Assembly: GCA_963714055.1 (NCBI GenBank) | Contig: OY970227.1 | Span: 2,542,001-2,606,000 of the forward strand | Direction of reading: 5' to 3' | From: JACDBE01 sp963714055 | Lineage (GTDB): Bacteria > Actinomycetota > Acidimicrobiia > Spongiisociales > UBA5794 | DNA: 64,000 bases | In this document: positions 18,527 to 26,118 of the stretch, in pieces | Numbering within the stretch: the first letter of the stretch is position 1 | Layout of the letters: each line of letters begins with the position of its first letter | Position numbers and translations under genes: made by a program | The notes under the pieces: model-generated | What the model was told of the DNA's origin: nothing | The model's input: only the letters and a program-made list of their open reading frames with translations | The model's database searches: none

Positions 18527-18670
18527 ATGCCGCTGATAGCAGCAGTCGTGGTCGCAGGCATCCGGCAGGCCGAGCCTTGGTCGTTCTTCAACGTCCTCGG
18601 CGGCCTTGTCCTCATCGGCGCCTTCACCGTCCTCGTTGTCTGGCTGGTTCGCCGCTACCTCGACGGCTGA
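18527..18670 (+). CDS. Small single-pass membrane protein (47 aa)
   Basis: The ATG opens MPLIAAVVVAG, and a hydrophobic helix (about residues 20-40, FFNVLGGLVLIGAFTVLVVW) is followed by RRYLDG. The gene sits between the divergent zinc-ribbon gene and radA, 80 bp before radA. There is no strong ribosome-binding site. No family is recognised. The compact layout and positive-inside tail make a real small membrane protein plausible, but chance cannot be excluded. Confidence 0.4.
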   Translation: MPLIAAVVVAGIRQAEPWSFFNVLGGLVLIGAFTVLVVWLVRRYLDG

Positions 18671-18750
18671 TCTCGGGCGCACCCTCCGCGGGCCGCGTTC
18701 GTGTCGTACCCGGTCCGTACGGTGATCGGACACGACCCGGAGGGGAGAAG

Positions 18751-20109
18751 GTGACATATCGCTGCGGCGACTGTGGCTACGCCACGGCCAGATGGATGGG
18801 TTTCTGCCCGCAATGCAGGGCCCAGGGGGCGATGGCCGAGACGGCCGGGCCGACGCGAGTGGCCGCGGTCCCCGTCCCGGTCCCCATCGGGGAGGCAGGC
18901 GCCGCTCGCCGCGCCAGGGTGATGAGCGGCTTGGGCGAGGTCGATCGGGTACTCGGGGGCGGCCTCGTCCCGGGGAGCGTCGTGCTCGTCGGTGGAGAGC
19001 CGGGCGTCGGAAAGTCGACGCTCATGCTGCAGGTGGCGGCGGCGATGGCGGTCGGCGGTCGGGTGCTGTACGTCACCGGCGAGGAGAGCGTCACCCAGGT
19101 CGGGGAGCGGGCGGCGCGGCTCGGCACCACCACCTCGGGCATCGAGGTGCTGGCGGAGACGGAGGTGGGCGCCGTCGAGCACGTCGTCGAGACCGGCGCC
19201 TATCGCGCCGTGGTGGTCGACTCGGTCCAGGCCATGCGAGTCGACGAGGTCGCCGGGACGCCCGGCGGGGTGACCCAGGTCCGCGAAGCCGGCGGCCGGA
19301 TCACCGCCGTGGCGCGCCGAGTGGGAGTACCGGTCGTCATGGTCGGGCACGTCACCAAGGACGGCTCGCTCGCCGGGCCCAAGGTCGTGGAGCACCTGGT
19401 CGACGCCGTCCTCTACCTCGAGGGCGATCCCGACCGGAACCTGAGATACCTCCGAGGGCTGAAGAACCGGTACGGATCGGTCTCCCAGGTCGGTGTGTTC
19501 GAGATGACCGACGGCGGGATGGTGGAGGTGCCCGACCCCAGCGGGCTGTTCGTCGGTGACGCCACCGGTGTGGTTCCGGGCACGGTGGTCTTCCCTGCTC
19601 GCTGTGGACGGCGCACCCTCCTGGTGGAGGTGCAGGCACTGGTGGCGCCGACCAGCTCGCCGCAGCCCCGGCGCAGCGTCACCGGTCTGTCGGCGAGGCG
19701 CGTCCACCAGATCCTCGCCGTCCTCGACCGCCACGCCGCCCTCGACTGCCGGTCGAGCGACGTGTTCGTGAGCGTGGTCGGTGGGTTGGTCGTCGATGAG
19801 CCGGCGGCCGACCTCGCCGCAGCCCTCGCCATCGCCTCGTCGTTGCGGAGCCGGCCCCTCGGGTCGTTGGCGGCGATGGGCGAAGTGGGCCTTGCCGGGG
19901 AGGTGCGATCGCCCGCCGGCGCCGGCGAGCGACGCGCGGAACTCGCCCGTTTCGGGATCGAGCGAGTGGTCTCAGGTGGGGCCCGGCGGGTGATCGGCGA
20001 GGCCCTCCTCGATGCCGGCCTCGAGCCTTCCGGGCTGCGCAGGCTCCGCACCGCCGCACCCGTTCCGGTGCCGTCACCGGGCCGGACGGGCCGGGGTCGG
20101 TCCGGCTAG
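18751..20109 (+). CDS. radA: DNA repair protein RadA (Sms)
   Basis: RadA is a RecA-like ATPase that promotes branch migration during recombinational repair. The N-terminal C4 zinc finger is complete (C5, C8, C19, C22). Walker A is GEPGVGKST near residue 85-95, the RadA-specific KNRYGSVSQVGVFEM motif is present, and a Lon-like C-terminal domain (ALAIASSLRSRPLG) closes the protein. The 452 residues match the family. The GTG start was chosen because it directly precedes YRCGDCG and has GGAGGGGAG upstream. It lies 12 bp before disA, and radA-disA pairing is common in Gram-positive bacteria. Confidence 0.97.
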   Translation: MTYRCGDCGYATARWMGFCPQCRAQGAMAETAGPTRVAAVPVPVPIGEAGAARRARVMSGLGEVDRVLGGGLVPGSVVLVGGEPGVGKSTLMLQVAAAMAVGGRVLYVTGEESVTQVGERAARLGTTTSGIEVLAETEVGAVEHVVETGAYRAVVVDSVQAMRVDEVAGTPGGVTQVREAGGRITAVARRVGVPVVMVGHVTKDGSLAGPKVVEHLVDAVLYLEGDPDRNLRYLRGLKNRYGSVSQVGVFEMTDGGMVEVPDPSGLFVGDATGVVPGTVVFPARCGRRTLLVEVQALVAPTSSPQPRRSVTGLSARRVHQILAVLDRHAALDCRSSDVFVSVVGGLVVDEPAADLAAALAIASSLRSRPLGSLAAMGEVGLAGEVRSPAGAGERRAELARFGIERVVSGGARRVIGEALLDAGLEPSGLRRLRTAAPVPVPSPGRTGRGRSG

Positions 20110-20121
20110 CCTGCCCGCTGG

Positions 20122-21183
20122 ATGACGTCTGGGACCTCAGCGCTACTCGAGGTTATAGAACAGTTCGCGCCCGGAACCAGGCTGCGCGACGCTGCCGAGC
20201 TGATCCTCCGGCAGCGAACCGGTGCGCTCGTGGTTTTCGGCGCCGGCCCCGACGTCGATGCCGTCTGCAGCGGCGGGTTCCTCCTCAGCGACACCGAGTT
20301 CACTGCCCAGCGGATCGCCGAGCTGGCGAAGATGGACGGCGGCATCGTCGTCTCCGCCGACGCCACCAGCATCGTTCGCGCCAACGTCCAGTTCATCCCC
20401 GACCCGACCATCGAGACCAGCGAGACCGGTACCCGGTTCCGCACCGCCGAGCGTCTGGCGAAGCACCTGGCGGTCCCGGTGCTGGCGGTGAGCGAGGAGC
20501 AACGGGCCGTTGCGGTCGTGTTCACCGGGCAGAGCCAGTTCACCCTCCGCAACCCCGGCGACCTGCTCGCCGAGGGCAACCAGAACCTGGTCGCACTGGA
20601 GCGGCTGCGGCGCCAGCTCAGCGACGCCGAGGATCGCCTGACCCGGCTCGAGGTCGACGATGCGGTGATGGTGCGCGATGTGGCGCTGCTGCTGGCCAGG
20701 GCAGCGCTGGTGCGGCGGATGGGCGCGCAGATCCGGCGGATCGTGGTCGAGCTGGGGGGAGCCGGCGACCTCATCGCCATCCAGGCCTCCGACCTGGGGG
20801 AGGGGGTCGACAACGTGCTCGAGCTGGTCGTCGACGACTACGCCGAACGCCCGATGGCGGCGGGAGAAGCCAGCGACCGGCTGCGCAACGTGCCCGACGA
20901 GGCGCTCAAGGATCTGGCGGTCGTGGCCGACGCCTTCGGGCTGGGCAGCCTCGACGAGCAGGTCCGCCCCCGCGGGGGTCGGGCCCTGGAGCGGGTATCC
21001 CGGCTCCCCGACTCGGTGAAGAACTCGCTGCTCGAGCACTTCGGCACGTTGCAGAAGCTGCTCCATGCCTCGGCCAGCGAGCTCGCCGAAGCGGAGGGGG
21101 TGGGCCGGACCAGGGCCAACCAGCTACGCGGTCACCTCGACCGCCTCCTCCAACACGGCACGCCGTTCGGGCTGGTCGATTGA
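20122..21183 (+). CDS. disA: DNA integrity scanning protein / diadenylate cyclase DisA, with altered active-site motifs
   Basis: DisA makes cyclic di-AMP from two ATP and reports on branched DNA. The 353 residues show the N-terminal DAC domain (to about residue 140), a helical linker and a C-terminal helix-hairpin-helix domain (ASELAEAEGVGRTRANQLRGHL). Two catalytic motifs differ from the family standard: DGA reads DGG (D72-G73-G74), and RHR reads RFR (R105-F106-R107) in GTRFRTAER. The bases are unambiguous (GGC, TTC) and the frame is clean. The protein may have altered activity or belong to a divergent branch. It follows radA by 12 bp. Confidence 0.93.
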   Translation: MTSGTSALLEVIEQFAPGTRLRDAAELILRQRTGALVVFGAGPDVDAVCSGGFLLSDTEFTAQRIAELAKMDGGIVVSADATSIVRANVQFIPDPTIETSETGTRFRTAERLAKHLAVPVLAVSEEQRAVAVVFTGQSQFTLRNPGDLLAEGNQNLVALERLRRQLSDAEDRLTRLEVDDAVMVRDVALLLARAALVRRMGAQIRRIVVELGGAGDLIAIQASDLGEGVDNVLELVVDDYAERPMAAGEASDRLRNVPDEALKDLAVVADAFGLGSLDEQVRPRGGRALERVSRLPDSVKNSLLEHFGTLQKLLHASASELAEAEGVGRTRANQLRGHLDRLLQHGTPFGLVD

Positions 21184-21235
21184 CCGGGCCGGCCGGCCGC
21201 CGCGGCGCCGGGACGGCCCGTCACCCGACCGTAGG

Positions 21236-21241
21236 TACAAT
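21236..21241 (+). promoter_or_regulatory. Possible -10 element for carD
   Basis: TACAAT, preceded by TAGG, lies 34 bp before the carD GTG in an 88-bp gap after disA. No good -35 is visible at the usual spacing, which is common for actinobacterial promoters helped by CarD and RbpA. Autoregulation is conceivable but not shown. Confidence 0.3.
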
Positions 21242-21275
21242 GCCCGGTCCCATCTGCCCGCGAGAGAGTTGACCC

Positions 21276-22241
21276 GTGGCCGAGAAGCAGCGCAGCGAGG
21301 CCGCCAAGGCGTCGACGACGCCGAAATCCCCGAAGGCATCGCCGGCGAAGCCCAAAGCGACCACGGGCACCGCCACCAAGGCGAAGGCGGCGGCGAAGCC
21401 CGCCAAGGTAGGGGCGGCCACCAAGCCGGCGGCGAAGAAGCCCGAGACCGCCAAGCCGGCTGCGGCGAAGGCAAAGGCGCCGGAAGCGAAGGCAAAGGCG
21501 CCGGCGGCGAAGAAGCCCCAGGCCGCCAAGAAGGCGGACGCAACGCCGGCGAAGAAGGCGGCCATCGCCAAGCCCTCGGCGAAGAAGGTGGACTCGCCCT
21601 CGTCGAAGGGTGCCGAGTCCGTCAAGGCGACGGGCAAGACCACGGTCAAAGCGTCCGGAACCGTGGCCGAAGCCGGCACGAAGAGCGTTGCCGCCGACGC
21701 CCCTCCAGCCGCCGTCAAGCCGGCCGCCAAGAAGCCGCCCCCGTTCGTCGTCGGTGACAAGGTCGTCTACCCGCACCACGGCGCCGCCACGATCACTGCC
21801 ATCCGGCAGATGGAGTTCCAGGGCGAGAAGCGCCCCTACTACGTCCTCGAGGTGGCCACCGACCAGCTCGTGGTCTCCGTGCCGGTCGACGGGGCACTCG
21901 AGCTCGGGGTCCGCCCGGTCATCTCCACCAATGTCGCCCGCAAGGTGTTCGCCACGTTCCGCGAGGAGCCCCAAGAAGCGGGCGCCAACTGGTCACGCTG
22001 GTACAAGTTGCTCACCGAGAAGATCAACAGCGGCGACATCTTCCAGGTTGCCGAGGTGGTGCGTGACCTCACCTACGCCCAGCAGGTGAAGGGCATCTCG
22101 CCCGCCCTCAAGCGCATGCTGGCCAAGGCGCGGCTGATCATCGTCAGCGAGCTCCGGTTCGCCCTCAAGCTCGATGAGGAAGACGCCATCCGCCGCCTCG
22201 ACCGGGCGCTGCCCAGGGTCGACGAGCCGGTCGAGCTCTGA
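21276..22241 (+). CDS. carD: CarD/CdnL-family RNA polymerase regulator with long Lys/Ala/Pro-rich N-terminal tail
   Basis: CarD binds the RNA polymerase beta subunit and stabilises open promoter complexes. The CarD domain starts near residue 157 (FVVGDKVVYPHHGAATI). It contains the RNA-polymerase-interacting Tudor-like part and the C-terminal helical DNA-contacting part (NWSRWYKLLTEKI, RLIIVSELRFALKLDEE). The standard protein is about 160 residues. Here about 155 further residues precede it, made almost only of Lys, Ala, Pro, Thr and Ser with AAKKP- and AKAKAP-like repeats, similar in composition to histone H1-like tails. Codon use in the tail matches the genome. The start is GTG; no internal start just before the domain has a clear ribosome-binding site. 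ispF follows by 11 bp. Confidence 0.92.
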   Translation: MAEKQRSEAAKASTTPKSPKASPAKPKATTGTATKAKAAAKPAKVGAATKPAAKKPETAKPAAAKAKAPEAKAKAPAAKKPQAAKKADATPAKKAAIAKPSAKKVDSPSSKGAESVKATGKTTVKASGTVAEAGTKSVAADAPPAAVKPAAKKPPPFVVGDKVVYPHHGAATITAIRQMEFQGEKRPYYVLEVATDQLVVSVPVDGALELGVRPVISTNVARKVFATFREEPQEAGANWSRWYKLLTEKINSGDIFQVAEVVRDLTYAQQVKGISPALKRMLAKARLIIVSELRFALKLDEEDAIRRLDRALPRVDEPVEL

Positions 22242-22252
22242 TCGGCGCCGCG

Positions 22253-22738
22253 GTGCGGACCGGTTTCGGGATCGACGCCCATCGGTTCTCTCCGAGCGGC
22301 ATCGTCAAGCTGGCGGGGGTGGTCGTCGACGAGAACCGCGGAGTTGCCGCCACCTCCGATGGCGACGTGGTGGCTCACGCCGTCACCGATGCCGTGCTCG
22401 GCGCAGCCGCCCTCGGCGACATGGGCGATCACTTCCCGTCCTCGGACCCACGATGGCAGAACGCCGACTCCATGGAGATGTTGGCCCGGGCCGTAACCCT
22501 GATCGGCGATCACGGGTACGCGGTCGCCTCCGTCGATGTCACCGTGCTCGCCGAACAGGTGCGCATCGCGCCCCACCGCAGCACGATGCGGGCGAACCTG
22601 GCCGATCGTCTCGGCATCGACCCGGCGGCGGTCTCGGTGAAGGCGACCACCACCGACGGCCTGGGCTGGCTGGGCGCCGACGAGGGCATCGCCGCCACCG
22701 CCGTGGTCATGCTCGGGCCGATCGTCGGGGAGGCCTAG
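22253..22738 (+). CDS. ispF: 2-C-methyl-D-erythritol 2,4-cyclodiphosphate synthase
   Basis: IspF catalyses the cyclisation step of the non-mevalonate isoprenoid pathway. The metal-binding D8 and H10 lie in GIDAHRF. The family stretches SDGDVVAHAVTDAVLGA, GDMGDHFP and the C-terminal TTTDGLGWLGADEGIAA are all present. Length 161 is normal. The GTG start lies 11 bp after carD. The usual partner ispD is not between carD and ispF, so it is encoded elsewhere or fused in another locus. A pathway link with the polyprenyl diphosphate synthase at 13,191 is functional rather than operonic. Confidence 0.95.
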   Translation: MRTGFGIDAHRFSPSGIVKLAGVVVDENRGVAATSDGDVVAHAVTDAVLGAAALGDMGDHFPSSDPRWQNADSMEMLARAVTLIGDHGYAVASVDVTVLAEQVRIAPHRSTMRANLADRLGIDPAAVSVKATTTDGLGWLGADEGIAATAVVMLGPIVGEA

Positions 22739-22777
22739 GAAAGTGCAGGACCTTCCTAGGAAGATGCCGGACCTTCC
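22736..22777. repeat. 21-bp imperfect tandem duplication at a convergent junction
   Basis: Two adjacent 21-base units each begin TAGGAA and end GGACCTTCC. They differ at three central positions. The first unit contains the ispF stop codon. The stop codon of the opposing phosphodiesterase lies across the junction of the two units. It looks like a recent local duplication in a very short intergenic space. Confidence 0.7.
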
Positions 22778-23490
22778 TGACCGGCCAGCACCCTGTTGGC
22801 GGCGTCCGGGTCGTTGGTGATGATGCCGTCGACGCCCTGATCGGCCAGTCGTCGCATGACCTCGGGGTGATCCACGGTCCAGGTGACCACCGTCAGATTC
22901 TCGCGGTGTGCCTCGGCGATGAGCCCGGAGGCGTCGCCGGCGAGTGCAGCCCAGTGGGGAAGCAGCCAGCGACAGCCGGCATCGGCGGCCGCCGCCAAGA
23001 CGGAGTCGACGGGCGTCGGCGTGGCCACCAGGAGCCCGGTTGGCACGGTCGGCCCCTCGACCTGCGCCGCCGCCACCGCCCCCGGGTCGAAAGAGGTGAT
23101 CACCACCCGGCGCTCCAACCGGAGGGCCGCCGCCCACCTGGCGACCGCCCTGGCCACCGTCTCGTCCGGGTCGTGGAACGGCTCCGATGGGTCGTTCTTC
23201 ACCTCGATGTCGAGCAACAGGTCTCCGGTCACCGGCAATGCCTCATCGATTGTGGGTACCCAGGGAGCCTCGGTTCGGAGTCGCTCGAAGGCGACGCCCG
23301 CCAGCGGACCGAGCCCTTCGACGTCCGGGTCGTGGTGCACCACGATCACACCGTCGGCGGTGCGACGCACGTCGAGCTCGATGCCATCGGCGTCCTGGGC
23401 GACCGCCAGCTGGAACGCCTCCAGTGTGTTCTCCCTGGCCGATGCCGACGCGCCGCGGTGGGCGATGATCAGCGGATGGGTGCCGGGCAC
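22756..23490 (-). CDS. Glycerophosphodiester phosphodiesterase family protein
   Basis: This 244-residue GDPD enzyme hydrolyses glycerophosphodiesters to an alcohol and glycerol-3-phosphate. The catalytic AHRGASA, ENTLEAF, DGIELDVRRTADG and HHDPDVEG elements occur in order in the first 60 residues. The later VTWTVDHPEVMRRLADQGVDGIITNDP matches the family's C-terminal strand. There is no signal peptide, so a cytoplasmic lipid-recycling role is likely. The start is GTG. It is convergent with ispF and divergent from cysS. Its last codons fall within the 21-bp duplication. Confidence 0.92.
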   Translation of the reverse strand: MPGTHPLIIAHRGASASARENTLEAFQLAVAQDADGIELDVRRTADGVIVVHHDPDVEGLGPLAGVAFERLRTEAPWVPTIDEALPVTGDLLLDIEVKNDPSEPFHDPDETVARAVARWAAALRLERRVVITSFDPGAVAAAQVEGPTVPTGLLVATPTPVDSVLAAAADAGCRWLLPHWAALAGDASGLIAEAHRENLTVVTWTVDHPEVMRRLADQGVDGIITNDPDAANRVLAGQEGPASS

Positions 23491-23538
23491 GACGCGACCC
23501 TAACTGGCCCGCCTGAGGCGGCCAGGGTCGTCGGTACC

Positions 23539-24951
23539 ATGCCCGGCATGCACGTCTTCAACACCCTTGGCCGCCGCGCCGAGACCTTCGTGCCACTCCA
23601 ACCGGGGCGGGTGGGGATCTATGTGTGCGGTCCCACGGTGCAATCCCGGCCCCACGTCGGCCACGGTCGGGCGGCGGTGGCGTTCGACGTCATCCGCCGG
23701 TACCTCGTCTGGTCGGGCTACGACGTCACCTACGTGCAGAACGTGACCGATGTCGAGGACAAGATCATCGCCGCCGCCAACGCCGAGGGTGTCGACCCGG
23801 TGCTGCTGGCCAAGCGCAACGCCGAGGACTTCGCTGTCGCCTATCAGCGCCTCGGCGTCCAGCCGCCCGACGTCGAGCCCGCCGCCACCGACCACGTTCC
23901 CGAGATGCTCGAGCTCATCCAGGCGCTGATCGACAACGGTCACGCCTACCCGGTCGGCGGCGACGTCTACTACGCGGTCCGCAGCTTCGACGGCTACGGG
24001 AAGCTGTCGGGACGCCGCATCGACGAGCTGCAGTCGGGCGCCCGGATCGAGCCTGGGGAGCAGAAGCGCGACCCGCTCGACTTCGCCCTGTGGAAGGCGG
24101 CCAAGCCGGGCGAGCCGACCTGGGATTCCCCGTGGGGACCGGGCCGGCCCGGCTGGCACATCGAGTGCTCGGCGATGGCGCGCCGCTACCTGGGCGACAC
24201 GTTCGACATCCACGCCGGTGGCAACGACCTGATCTTCCCCCACCACGAGAACGAGATCGCCCAGTCCGAGGCGGCCACCGGCAAGCCCTTCGCCCGCTAC
24301 TGGCTGCACAACGGCATGGTGACGTTGGTGGGGGACAAGATGGCGAAGTCGACCGGGCACGTCGTCGACCTGCTGGAGGCGCTGGACCTTTGGCCGGCGC
24401 AGGCGGTCCGCCTCTTCTACCTTCGCACCCACTACCGCAAGCCGCTCGACTTCACCCGGGAGGCGCTCGATGACGCCAAGGGCTCCCTGGAGAGGCTGTG
24501 GGCGTTCCGCCGCCGCGCCGGTGACCCTGGTGACGCGGTCCCTGACACCGGCGTGCTCGACGCCTTCCGGGCGGCGATGGACGACGACTTCGACAACGCC
24601 GCCGCCCTGGCGGTCGTGTTCGATGCGGTGCGCGCCGGCAACCGGATGCTCGACGCCGGTGGGGACCCCGGCTCGCTGGTCGCCGCCTACGACGAGCTGA
24701 TGTGGGTGCTCGGGCTGGTCGAGGGAGCGGGCTCGCTCTCCGATCTCGCCGACCGGCTCGCCGGGCTGGCCGCTCGGTTCGCGTCACCGGGGGAGTCCCC
24801 CGAGGGGCAGGTCGAGGGCCTGCTCGCCGCCCGCACCGCCGCCCGCGACGCTCGCGACTGGGCCACTGCGGACGGCATCCGCGACGCGCTCGCCGACCTC
24901 GGCATCGTCGTCGAGGACGGCGCCGGCGGCTCCCGCTGGCACCGAGCCTGA
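23539..24951 (+). CDS. cysS: Cysteine--tRNA ligase
   Basis: This class I synthetase charges tRNA-Cys. The zinc-binding C30 lies in YVCGPTVQ, and the HIGH signature is HVGH at residues 39-42. Further zinc ligands lie in WHIECSAMA and HHENEIAQSEA, and the KMSKS loop is KMAKS at 267-271. The DALR-type C-terminal domain is present. Length is 470. A second ATG at 23548 (MHVFNTL) would give the more typical N-terminus, and neither has a strong ribosome-binding site. The frame extends far upstream through the phosphodiesterase antisense, but that part is not coding. The methyltransferase gene follows by 8 bp. Confidence 0.96.
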   Translation: MPGMHVFNTLGRRAETFVPLQPGRVGIYVCGPTVQSRPHVGHGRAAVAFDVIRRYLVWSGYDVTYVQNVTDVEDKIIAAANAEGVDPVLLAKRNAEDFAVAYQRLGVQPPDVEPAATDHVPEMLELIQALIDNGHAYPVGGDVYYAVRSFDGYGKLSGRRIDELQSGARIEPGEQKRDPLDFALWKAAKPGEPTWDSPWGPGRPGWHIECSAMARRYLGDTFDIHAGGNDLIFPHHENEIAQSEAATGKPFARYWLHNGMVTLVGDKMAKSTGHVVDLLEALDLWPAQAVRLFYLRTHYRKPLDFTREALDDAKGSLERLWAFRRRAGDPGDAVPDTGVLDAFRAAMDDDFDNAAALAVVFDAVRAGNRMLDAGGDPGSLVAAYDELMWVLGLVEGAGSLSDLADRLAGLAARFASPGESPEGQVEGLLAARTAARDARDWATADGIRDALADLGIVVEDGAGGSRWHRA

Positions 24952-24959
24952 ATTTCCCG

Positions 24960-25700
24960 ATGAGCGCTTCGGGCTACGGCGCCGACGTCGAGGGGTTCCA
25001 CGCCGTTGTCGCCGCCGTCGCCGCCGGTCGGGTGCGCACCCTGACCGTGGAGTCGTCGCGGCTCCGCCACGGCGACTACCGCAAGCTCGTCGACGAGGCC
25101 GAGGCAACCGGCGCCACCGTGCGACGGGTCGACGACACCCGCTCCCTCGCCGCCACCGGGGCGCCCCAGGGTGTTGTCGCCACCTGCACGCCGATCCCGT
25201 ACCTCGACCTCACCGAAGCCGCCCACATGGCCGACCCGACGGTGCTGCTGGTGCTCGACCACCTCCAGGACCCTCGCAACCTCGGGGCGCTGGCCCGGGC
25301 CGCTCTCGCCGCCGGGGTGCCGGCGATCGCCACGCCGGTTCGCCGGGCCGCCCCGGTGGGCGCCACCGCCTTCAAGGCGGCCGCCGGCGCCCTCGAGCAC
25401 GTCGCCGTGGCGGGCGTCAACTCCGTCGGTGACGCGCTGGCACGGCTGCGCAAGGCCGGGGTGTGGACCGTGGGACTCGACGCCTCCGCCGAGCGGTCGA
25501 TCTTCCAGCTCGACCTGCTCACCGAACCGGTGGCGATCGTCCTCGGCGCCGAGGGTCAGGGCGTCTCCCGTCTCGCGACGGAGCGCCTCGACGTCACCGC
25601 CCGGATCCCGATGCGCCCCGGTGTGGAGAGCCTCAACGCCGCCGTGGCCGGGGCCATGGTCATGTTCGAGATGGCCAGGATGCGCGGCTGGATAAGCTGA
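24960..25700 (+). CDS. rlmB: 23S rRNA (guanosine-2'-O-)-methyltransferase RlmB (SpoU family)
   Basis: This SPOUT-class RNA 2'-O-methyltransferase has 246 residues. An N-terminal L30e-like substrate-binding domain (residues about 1-75) is followed by the knotted catalytic domain. Motif 1 is DPRNLGALARAALAAGV, motif 2 is AIVLGAEGQGVS, and motif 3 is IPMRPGVESLNAAVAGA. In motif 3 the SLNxAxA signature keeps the SAM-binding asparagine. The cysS-rlmB-tRNA-Thr order is common in actinobacteria and supports this over other TrmH homologues. The ATG start lies 8 bp after cysS. Confidence 0.93.
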   Translation: MSASGYGADVEGFHAVVAAVAAGRVRTLTVESSRLRHGDYRKLVDEAEATGATVRRVDDTRSLAATGAPQGVVATCTPIPYLDLTEAAHMADPTVLLVLDHLQDPRNLGALARAALAAGVPAIATPVRRAAPVGATAFKAAAGALEHVAVAGVNSVGDALARLRKAGVWTVGLDASAERSIFQLDLLTEPVAIVLGAEGQGVSRLATERLDVTARIPMRPGVESLNAAVAGAMVMFEMARMRGWIS

Positions 25701-25710
25701 CCGGGTCCAC

Positions 25711-25785
25711 GCTGGCGTAGCTCAGTCCGGTCAGAGCAGCTGATTTGTAATCAGCAGGTCGTGGGTTCGAATCCCACCGCCTCAC
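25711..25785 (+). tRNA. tRNA-Thr (anticodon TGT) with damaged acceptor stem
   Basis: The D arm (GCTC/GAGC), anticodon stem (GCTGA/TCAGC) with loop TTTGTAA and anticodon TGT, and T arm (GTGGG/CCCAC) are all well formed. The 5' acceptor strand GCTGGCG should pair with CGCCAGC. The 3' side instead reads CGCC followed by TCACC and then AGCTCC, so the outer three pairs are lost. Removing five bases (TCACC) restores a perfect acceptor. The tRNA-like 3' fragments near 32,880 and 38,900 retain the intact CGCCAGC, which suggests the end was altered by an integration event or by an assembly error. Confidence 0.85.
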
Positions 25786-25811
25786 CAGCTCCACGCAGCT
25801 CCACACCACGC

Positions 25812-26100
25812 ATTATGTGGATTAATTATATAAAATTTGAAAAATATGTTTAATGTTGTGTTTAGAAATTTGATTAGGAGCGTGAACCTTGGAGTAGTGG
25901 GCGATTGGCGCGAATCGGCGTTAAGCTGGCGGTGTGTCTGGTGCCCGGGCGTTGAAGCTTAACGCACTTGTGATGTGGTCGTGTGAAGCCGAATAATGAC
26001 GTCGCCAGTGTGAAGATAAATAGATAAGAGAAGAATAATAAAAAATGTAAATAAAATTTTTTAAATTGTAATGAATAAAAATTTGGAATATAGTATGAAA
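25812..26100. other. Anomalous AT-rich sequence with cytosine-free blocks
   Basis: No gene was recognised between the tRNA and the vWA remnant. Two blocks (25812-25880 and 26007-26100) contain no cytosine on the given strand and are about 80 percent A+T. The 120 bases between them have more ordinary composition. In a genome this GC-rich the blocks are foreign in composition, low-complexity, or artefactual. Confidence 0.8.
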
Positions 26101-26118
26101 CTTCGCCCGCGTCCAGCG

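Noticed and set aside
18262..18750. Extended RadA N-terminus
   Set aside because: The frame is open, but the zinc finger begins right after the GTG at 18751, which has a good ribosome-binding site.
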